A stretch of DNA of 5,477 nucleotides. It comes from Desulfamplus sp. (GTDB lineage: Bacteria; Desulfobacterota; Desulfobacteria; Desulfobacterales; Desulfobacteraceae). A program made the translations under genes and the position numbers. The DNA lies in contig JADFYT010000171.1 of assembly GCA_015232935.1 (NCBI GenBank), positions 1 to 5,477 of the forward strand, read 5' to 3'. Position 1 is the first letter of the stretch. Each line of letters opens with the position of its first letter. Under the pieces are notes generated by a model. The model saw only the letters and a program-made list of their open reading frames with translations, was not told where the DNA came from and ran no database searches. Of this stretch, positions 1 to 4,408 are shown piece by piece.

Positions 1-70
1 CATGTCGAATGGGTATAGTTAAATAAGTGTTGTTTTAACCGTAGTAAACTTTAAAAAAGGAGAAGACAAA
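1..70 (+). promoter_or_regulatory. Leader of dctP with ribosome binding site
   Basis: This is the only sequence visible ahead of dctP. An AAGGAG ribosome site lies at 57-62, 8 nt before the ATG at 71, which fixes that start over the second in-frame ATG at 83. A TATAGT box at 14-19 could be a -10 element, but any matching -35 would lie at or beyond the window edge, so the promoter is not established. A short inverted repeat (GTTAAA 18-23 with TTTAAC 34-39) is too small to interpret. Confidence 0.5.
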
Positions 71-1078
71 ATGAGAAAAAGTATGAGAATCATGTTCCTT
101 ATGGCGATTGTTGCGGTATTTGCCTTTACCTCTAGTGCAATGGCTGCTGACCCTATTGTTATCAAGTTCAGCCATGTGGTGGCTGTTGATACACCCAAGG
201 GAGAGGCTGCCGAGTATTTCAAGAAACTTGCAGAAGAGCGCACAAATGGTGCTGTGAAAGTTGAAGTCTATCCCAACAGCCAGCTTTACAAGGACAAAGA
301 GGAGATGGAGGCACTCCAGATGGGTGCTGTTCAGATGCTTGCTCCGTCTCTTGCCAAATTCGCTCCGCTTGGAGTAAAAGAATTCGAACTTTTTGACCTT
401 CCCTTTATCTTCAGCGGATATGAAGATCTGCACAAGATTACTCTTGGCCCTGTTGGCAAAAAACTGCTTGACAAACTTGCTGTCAAAGGGATTCTCGGGC
501 TTGCGTACTGGGACAATGGTTTCAAGGTCATGAGTGCCAACAAGCCCCTTAAAGTTCCAGCTGACTGCAAGGGTTTAAAGATGCGTATCCAGTCATCAAA
601 AATTCTTGATGCCCAGATGCGTGCACTTGGCTCCATTCCTCAGGTAATGGCATTCTCTGAGGTTTATCAAGCTCTTCAGACCGGTGTTGTTGATGGAACC
701 GAAAATCCCCCTTCCAACCTCTATACCCAGAAAATGTTTGAGGTTCAAAAATATGTAACTGTTTCAGATCACGGTTATCTTGGTTATGCTGTTCTTGTGA
801 ATAAAAAATTCTGGGAAGGGCTGCCTGCTGATATCCGCACACAGCTTGAAAGTGCAATGGCTGATGCCACCACATTTGCGAATGATATCGCCATGAAGAA
901 AAACGTGGAGGATCTTGCATCAGTTGAAGCCTCAGGAAAATCTGAAATTATCAAACTGACCCCTGAAGAGAGACAGGTATGGAAAGATGCCCTGATAAAG
1001 GTTCACGATCAGATGGCAAGCCGTATTGGCAAGGATCTTATAGAGGAAGTTTATCAGGCTACAGGTTTTAAAAAATAA
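71..1078 (+). CDS. dctP: TRAP transporter substrate-binding protein, DctP family (probable C4-dicarboxylate)
   Basis: This 335-residue protein is the periplasmic receptor of a TRAP transporter. It should bind a carboxylate substrate and deliver it to the DctQ-DctM complex encoded downstream. Residues 1-25 form a signal peptide: basic start (MRK), hydrophobic core about 7-20, and an A-M-A cleavage site before residue 26. The mature part has the features of the C4-dicarboxylate DctP family: FSHVVAVDTPKG at 33-44, MRIQSS at 171-176 carrying the conserved arginine R172 that in this family contacts the substrate carboxylate, AFSEVYQALQTGVVDG at 194-209 and ENPPSN at 211-216. The length is normal for the family. 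The start at 71 is chosen because AAGGAG sits 8 nt upstream and the signal peptide begins there. Substrate is inferred from family resemblance; another small organic acid cannot be excluded. It is the only binding-protein gene in the window and may serve both downstream membrane modules. Confidence 0.95.
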   Translation: MRKSMRIMFLMAIVAVFAFTSSAMAADPIVIKFSHVVAVDTPKGEAAEYFKKLAEERTNGAVKVEVYPNSQLYKDKEEMEALQMGAVQMLAPSLAKFAPLGVKEFELFDLPFIFSGYEDLHKITLGPVGKKLLDKLAVKGILGLAYWDNGFKVMSANKPLKVPADCKGLKMRIQSSKILDAQMRALGSIPQVMAFSEVYQALQTGVVDGTENPPSNLYTQKMFEVQKYVTVSDHGYLGYAVLVNKKFWEGLPADIRTQLESAMADATTFANDIAMKKNVEDLASVEASGKSEIIKLTPEERQVWKDALIKVHDQMASRIGKDLIEEVYQATGFKK

Positions 1079-1173
1079 GTCAGTTTGCATGAGGTAGCAG
1101 CGTGAAGTATATCTATGATATTTCTGTTACTTTTTGGAAAAAACCAGATAGCCTTTTTGATGCTCTCCTGTCT

Positions 1174-1214
1174 GGTTCAGGAGCCTGTACGCTGGATTCA
1201 GGCTCCTGACAACC
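1174..1214 (+). promoter_or_regulatory. Hairpin 1 in the dctP-dctQ gap
   Basis: An 11-bp perfect stem pairs 1177-1187 (TCAGGAGCCTG) with 1199-1209, with an 11-nt loop. Three more pairs (1174-1176 with 1212-1214) form beyond a two-base bulge. No T tract follows, so it does not look like a standard terminator. It is more likely to act at the RNA level, for example by shielding the dctP message from 3' decay and so raising the binding protein over the membrane subunits; that role is inferred. A competing weaker stem, 1142-1148 with 1171-1177, shares its left edge. Confidence 0.55.
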
Positions 1215-1219
1215 GACAC

Positions 1220-1246
1220 GGCCGGAGCGGGGTTTGGCTCTCGGCC
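1220..1246 (+). promoter_or_regulatory. Hairpin 2 in the dctP-dctQ gap
   Basis: A GC-rich stem of nine pairs: GGCCG (1220-1224) pairs with CGGCC (1242-1246) and GAGC (1225-1228) with GCTC (1237-1240), with one bulged T at 1241 and an 8-nt loop. It starts six bases after the end of hairpin 1. The sequence after it is A-rich, not T-rich, so no terminator polarity is visible on this strand. Confidence 0.5.
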
Positions 1247-1257
1247 ACAAAAAATAA

Positions 1258-1296
1258 TGAAAGTCATATGATCACAGCCATTTCAAGGGACTTTCA
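1258..1296 (+). promoter_or_regulatory. Inverted repeat 3 in the dctP-dctQ gap
   Basis: TGAAAGTC at 1258-1265 is perfectly complementary to 1289-1296, with a 23-nt loop that holds the small palindromes CATATG and TGATCA. It could be a third RNA stem or a protein-binding site ahead of dctQ; nothing in the sequence decides between these. It ends 51 nt before the dctQ start. Confidence 0.35.
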
Positions 1297-1314
1297 CATA
1301 AAATCTGGTTAAAA

Positions 1315-3070
1315 GGTTATCAATGTTTTTAAGGAGAACAGCATACAATGTTGAAACTTCTCGATCATTTGGAAGAGTGGCTGGTCGCCACCCTTATTGG
1401 TGCGGCAACTGTAATCATTTTTGTCTCGGTTGTCCATCGTTATGCAAGCGGACTTGCGATCCCGGGAGTTCAGGACTGGCTTTTAAGCCTCAATATGAGC
1501 TGGACCCAGGAGCTTTGCATCTACATGTTCATATGGATGGCAAAGTTTGGAGCTGCCTATGGAGTAAGAACAGGAATTCATGTAGGAGTCGATGTCTTTA
1601 TCAACAGTCTTAACAGCAAGTTACGGGCAAAGTTCGTTGTTATCGGCCTGAGCGGCGGAGCACTTTTTACCTCAATTGTAGGTACGCTTGGATTGATGTT
1701 TGTCTGGGAGGTTGGAATGCGTTACGCTGTTGCCTCAACCTTTGGCCTTGATCTTCCGCATCTTACAGAAGGCCCTGTCTCGCCGGATCTTGAGTGGCCG
1801 GTCTGGATCTTCTACTCGGCGATTCCGCTTGGTTCCTATCTGATGTGCTTCAGGTTTATTCAGGTAATAACAAGTTTTATCCGTACCGGCCAGCTGCCCC
1901 GCCACGATGCCGGACATGTAGCAGGAATGGACGAGAAGGATATAGGCGATTACAGCCAGCTTGAACCTTCCGGAAAAAATAAAAATGGAGGCAAATCATG
2001 AGCGGACTGATTATTTTTGCACTGCTGGCTGTACTTATGCTCACAGGTATGCCCATATCCATCTCTTTGGGCCTTACTGTTCTTACATATCTCTTTACAA
2101 TGACCAATGTTCCGGTTGAATCGGTGGCAATGAAGCTCTTTACCGGAATCGAAAAATTCGAGATCATGGCCATCCCCTTCTTTATTTTAGCTGGAAATTT
2201 TCTTACGCATGGTGGAGTTGCAAAGAGGATGATCAACTTTGCAACTGCCATGGTAGGTCATCTTCACGGCGGTCTCGCTCTGGGCGGAGTTCTTGCGTGC
2301 GCTCTTTTCGCGGCTGTATCAGGCTCAAGTCCTGCGACTGTTGTGGCGATTGGATCAATACTTCTTCCGGCCATGGTCAGGCAGGGTTATCCCATGCAGT
2401 TCGGTGTCGGTGTTATCGGAACTTCAGGAGGTCTTGGAATCCTTATTCCCCCGTCAATTGTAATGGTTATCTATGCTGTATCCACCAATGCCTCAATCGG
2501 CCAGCTCTTTGTTGCCGGCATTATCCCGGGAATTCTTCTTGGTTCATTACTCATGGGAGTTACCTGGATCGTGGCAAAAAAGAGGAACTACCCCCGTCTT
2601 CCCAGGGCAAGTTTCAAAACAGTAGCAAGAACCTTCAGGGAGAGTATCTGGGGGCTTATGCTGATTGTTGTGGTTATCGGAGGAATTTACTCCGGCATGT
2701 TCACACCAACCGAGGCAGCGGCAATGAGTGCTGTTTATGCCTTTGTGGTGGCGGTTTTTATCTATAAGGACATGACCATGAAAGAGGTTCCCCGAACTCT
2801 TCTTGCAGCCGCAAACATGTCAGCCATGATTCTCTACATTATCACAAACGCTGTGCTGTTCTCCTTTTTGCTCACATCAGAGCAGATTCCACAGCAGTTG
2901 ACTGACTGGATCACACACATGGGTCTTGGATCAGTCGGCTTTCTTATCATGGTCAATCTGCTTTTGCTGGCCGCGGGCAACTTCATGGAGCCATCGTCAA
3001 TCCTGCTTATTACGGCACCGCTTCTTTACCCGATGGCCATGCAGCTTAAAATTGACCCCATACACCTTGG
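1315..3070 (+). repeat. Direct repeat, copy 1 (dctQM module)
   Basis: Similarity to the second copy begins at GGTTAT (1315), just ahead of the ribosome site: 1315-1340 matches 3725-3750 at 23 of 26 bases. Then a 3-nt length difference lies between ribosome site and ATG. In the coding part there are 14 differences at 1365-1452, none at 1453-1610, 11 at 1611-1686, and none from 1687 to 3070, where the other copy leaves the window. The true right end is not visible. Confidence 0.95.
1348..2001 (+). CDS. dctQ: TRAP transporter small membrane subunit DctQ, copy 1
   Basis: This 217-residue protein is the small inner-membrane subunit of the TRAP transporter; in the family it holds the large DctM subunit and helps form the docking surface for DctP. 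Four hydrophobic segments are visible at about 12-32, 52-72, 95-120 and 149-172, followed by a polar tail (about 180-217). The family signature is clear: W52-T-Q-E-L, then IWMAKFGAAYGVR and the GIHVGVD motif at 76-82. The start at 1348 has AAGGAG at 1331-1336, 11 nt upstream, a longer gap than in copy 2. The stop overlaps the dctM start by 4 bp (ATGA), so translation of the two is coupled. Compared with copy 2, 22 codons differ but only five residues (V26L, V29A, K91R, L106I, S109A), all conservative, and the differences sit in two patches. Confidence 0.95.
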   Translation: MLKLLDHLEEWLVATLIGAATVIIFVSVVHRYASGLAIPGVQDWLLSLNMSWTQELCIYMFIWMAKFGAAYGVRTGIHVGVDVFINSLNSKLRAKFVVIGLSGGALFTSIVGTLGLMFVWEVGMRYAVASTFGLDLPHLTEGPVSPDLEWPVWIFYSAIPLGSYLMCFRFIQVITSFIRTGQLPRHDAGHVAGMDEKDIGDYSQLEPSGKNKNGGKS

Positions 3071-3278
3071 GGTTTTGATGACTGTCAATATGGAGATTGG
3101 CATGATTACCCCTCCGGTTGGCCTTAACCTTTATGTAGCTTCAGGCATATCACACCTTGGACTTACAGAAACCACAAAGGCTTGTGCTCCATGGATCATA
3201 GTGATGCTCATATATCTTATGTTCATCACCTATATCCCGGCCATCTCCTTGTGGCTGCCGAACCTGCTGTTTAATTAA
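1998..3278 (+). CDS. dctM: TRAP transporter large permease subunit DctM, copy 1
   Basis: This 426-residue, highly hydrophobic protein is the large subunit that carries substrate across the inner membrane; family members couple this to sodium entry. Length and topology (about a dozen membrane helices and helical hairpins) are normal. Family motifs appear in order: GMPISISLGL (17-26), FFILAGNFLTHGGVAKRM (61-78), SGSSPAT (108-114), GTSGGLGILIPPS (141-153), FTPTEAAA (235-242), GNFMEPSSILL (327-337) and GMITPPVGLNLYVASG (368-383). The two glycine/serine-rich and PP-containing re-entrant regions are where the family binds sodium and substrate. GGAGG at 1987-1991 lies 6 nt before the ATG, which overlaps the dctQ stop. 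Every base from 1998 to 3070 is the same as in copy 2. The gene is complete and ends just before an AT-rich spacer with no clear same-strand terminator. Confidence 0.96.
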   Translation: MSGLIIFALLAVLMLTGMPISISLGLTVLTYLFTMTNVPVESVAMKLFTGIEKFEIMAIPFFILAGNFLTHGGVAKRMINFATAMVGHLHGGLALGGVLACALFAAVSGSSPATVVAIGSILLPAMVRQGYPMQFGVGVIGTSGGLGILIPPSIVMVIYAVSTNASIGQLFVAGIIPGILLGSLLMGVTWIVAKKRNYPRLPRASFKTVARTFRESIWGLMLIVVVIGGIYSGMFTPTEAAAMSAVYAFVVAVFIYKDMTMKEVPRTLLAAANMSAMILYIITNAVLFSFLLTSEQIPQQLTDWITHMGLGSVGFLIMVNLLLLAAGNFMEPSSILLITAPLLYPMAMQLKIDPIHLGVLMTVNMEIGMITPPVGLNLYVASGISHLGLTETTKACAPWIIVMLIYLMFITYIPAISLWLPNLLFN

Positions 3279-3313
3279 TACCCTGTAGTTATATCCCCAT
3301 TTTCTGGGTATTA
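3276..3313 (+). other. Weak inverted repeat overlapping the dctM stop
   Basis: TAATACCC at 3276-3283, beginning with the dctM stop codon, is complementary to GGGTATTA at 3306-3313, with a 22-nt loop. The stem is short and AT-rich and is not followed by a T tract, so it is a poor terminator candidate. It is recorded because it is the nearest same-strand structure to the end of the first dctQM pair. Confidence 0.25.
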
Positions 3314-3317
3314 CCTC

Positions 3318-3378
3318 AAAAAAATGTCAACTGGCAGATCATTGATCTTTTCTGACATCTTTGATCTGCCAGTTGACA
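3318..3378 (-). terminator. Intrinsic terminator of the small - strand gene
   Basis: A perfect 17-bp inverted repeat pairs 3325-3341 with 3362-3378, with a 20-nt loop. Read on the - strand the stem is followed directly by seven T (the A run at 3318-3324), the standard layout of a factor-independent terminator. On the + strand nothing T-rich follows (3379 onward), so polarity points to the small gene ending at 3431. The hairpin lies between two convergent genes and may also hinder dctM read-through, but that is inferred. Confidence 0.75.
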
Positions 3379-3430
3379 CTTGTAAGAAAAATTCCTATCC
3401 AAAAATCAGAAATTCATGAATTGTTTTCTT

Positions 3431-3598
3431 TTATAGATGGTGATAGTAGTCCGTCCATAAATAACTTTCTGATTCATATTCCCCAATATACAATTTGATC
3501 CCTGTTTTTTTGTACAAGGACATGAGCAGTTCAGCTACTAATGTCAGCAGGATTATAACTCCTGTACAACAAAACAGTGCCATCACAGGTTTTGGCAT
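3431..3598 (-). CDS. Small predicted single-helix membrane protein, family not recognised
   Basis: This open frame encodes 55 residues on the - strand (ATG at 3598-3596, TAA at 3433-3431). It starts MPKPVMALFCC, has one strongly hydrophobic stretch at about 5-28 with a glutamate (E23) inside it, then YKK at 29-31 and a polar tail rich in aromatic and acidic residues ending WTDYYHHL. A paired cysteine sits at 10-11, but it does not fit a lipoprotein signal. An in-frame stop lies six codons upstream, so ATG 3598 is the natural start; a weak GGAAG ribosome site (3610-3606) is 7 nt away. The support for a real gene is the combination of start, helix, stop and a strong - strand terminator 53 bp downstream. 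It converges on dctM copy 1 and diverges from dctQ copy 2. I do not recognise a family and assign no function; a chance frame remains possible. Confidence 0.55.
   Translation of the reverse strand: MPKPVMALFCCTGVIILLTLVAELLMSLYKKTGIKLYIGEYESESYLWTDYYHHL
3502..3577 (-). other. Imperfect long inverted repeat inside the small gene
   Basis: Bases 3502-3519 are complementary to 3561-3577 with one mismatch and one bulged base: two runs of seven pairs (CTGTTTT and TTGTACA) around a mismatch, then a bulged A and GG/CC. The pairing extends to 3520/3560. The loop is about 39 nt. The arms fall within the coding sequence, so the message of the small gene could fold on itself; no function is evident. Confidence 0.35.
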
Positions 3599-3754
3599 AT
3601 AGTTGCTTCCAAGAGACTATTCGACACTCTCACTGCTGAGATATTCCTGAATTCTGAAGAGAGTGCCTTCTTAGAGTGTCGCTGTACTATTGTGCAACGG
3701 CATTTTTTTATAATTAACAATTATGGTTATAAATATTTTCAAGGAGAACAAAAA
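3599..3754. promoter_or_regulatory. Divergent regulatory region between the small gene and dctQ copy 2
   Basis: This 156-bp AT-rich stretch must hold the start signals for both neighbours if each has its own promoter. CACTCT occurs three times: 3625-3630 on the + strand and 3660-3665 and 3673-3678 on the - strand. The first and last copies extend to a 9-bp inverted repeat (CGACACTCT 3622-3630 with 3673-3681); the first and second give a 7-bp one (3625-3631 with 3659-3665). Such repeated sites could be an operator, which is inference. A perfect TATAAT at 3709-3714 is a candidate -10 for dctQ copy 2, but I see no good -35 at 16-18 nt; TTGTGC at 3690-3695 is too close. No open frame is seen here. 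Confidence 0.4.
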
Positions 3755-4408
3755 ATGTTGAAACTTCTCGACCATTTAGAAGAGTGGCTGGTTGCCACCC
3801 TGATTGGTGCCGCAACAGTGATTATTTTTCTATCGGTGGCACATCGTTATGCAAGCGGGCTTGCGATCCCGGGAGTTCAGGACTGGCTTTTAAGCCTCAA
3901 TATGAGCTGGACCCAGGAGCTTTGCATCTACATGTTCATATGGATGGCAAAGTTTGGAGCTGCCTATGGAGTAAGAACAGGAATTCATGTAGGAGTCGAT
4001 GTCTTTATCAACAGTCTGAACAGCAGATTAAGGGCAAAGTTCGTTGTTATCGGACTGAGCGGCGGAGCGATTTTCACCGCAATTGTCGGTACTCTTGGAT
4101 TGATGTTTGTCTGGGAGGTTGGAATGCGTTACGCTGTTGCCTCAACCTTTGGCCTTGATCTTCCGCATCTTACAGAAGGCCCTGTCTCGCCGGATCTTGA
4201 GTGGCCGGTCTGGATCTTCTACTCGGCGATTCCGCTTGGTTCCTATCTGATGTGCTTCAGGTTTATTCAGGTAATAACAAGTTTTATCCGTACCGGCCAG
4301 CTGCCCCGCCACGATGCCGGACATGTAGCAGGAATGGACGAGAAGGATATAGGCGATTACAGCCAGCTTGAACCTTCCGGAAAAAATAAAAATGGAGGCA
4401 AATCATGA
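3755..4408 (+). CDS. dctQ: TRAP transporter small membrane subunit DctQ, copy 2
   Basis: This second DctQ has the same 217-residue length and layout as copy 1 and differs from it at residues 26 (L), 29 (A), 91 (R), 106 (I) and 109 (A). Four of these lie in the first and third membrane helices; all are mild exchanges. The nucleotide differences are confined to 3772-3859 and 4018-4093; everything else in the coding region is identical. The frame is open upstream to a GTG at 3692, but the start at 3755 is preferred because it matches copy 1 and has AAGGAG at 3741-3746, 8 nt away. No dctP precedes it in the window: its upstream neighbour is the divergent small gene. It may use the DctP encoded at 71-1078. 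An intact frame with mainly synonymous change argues that it has been functional. The stop overlaps the next start by 4 bp. Confidence 0.94.
   Translation: MLKLLDHLEEWLVATLIGAATVIIFLSVAHRYASGLAIPGVQDWLLSLNMSWTQELCIYMFIWMAKFGAAYGVRTGIHVGVDVFINSLNSRLRAKFVVIGLSGGAIFTAIVGTLGLMFVWEVGMRYAVASTFGLDLPHLTEGPVSPDLEWPVWIFYSAIPLGSYLMCFRFIQVITSFIRTGQLPRHDAGHVAGMDEKDIGDYSQLEPSGKNKNGGKS

Noticed and set aside
35..920. Several - strand open frames of 100-132 codons opposite dctP
   Set aside because: They lie wholly opposite a clear dctP gene, have compositions with no recognisable domain, and lack ribosome sites; they are shadow frames.
1115..1312. 65-codon + strand frame in the dctP-dctQ gap
   Set aside because: No ribosome site precedes the ATG, the product shows no coherent domain, and the frame runs through all three inverted repeats.
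1735..2251. - strand frames of 60 and 124 codons over the dctQ-dctM junction, repeated at 4142-4658
   Set aside because: They recur only because the DNA beneath is duplicated; they are antisense to well-supported genes and look like no protein family.
2297..2767. 156-codon frame within dctM, repeated at 4704-5174
   Set aside because: It is an out-of-frame reading of dctM, rich in C, R and S, with no start signal.
3404..3474. 9-bp inverted repeat (3404-3412 with 3466-3474)
   Set aside because: The arms are short and AT-rich, the loop is 53 nt, and the repeat straddles the small gene's stop; chance is the simpler explanation.
3692..3754. Upstream GTG extension of dctQ copy 2 by 21 residues
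   Set aside because: The extension has no homologue in copy 1, runs through the candidate TATAAT box and ribosome site, and the ATG at 3755 has a well-placed AAGGAG.
3279..3754. Mobile element remnant in the spacer
   Set aside because: The strong inverted repeat suggested one, but no transposase fragment, terminal repeats or target duplication are visible, and the T run fits a terminator better.
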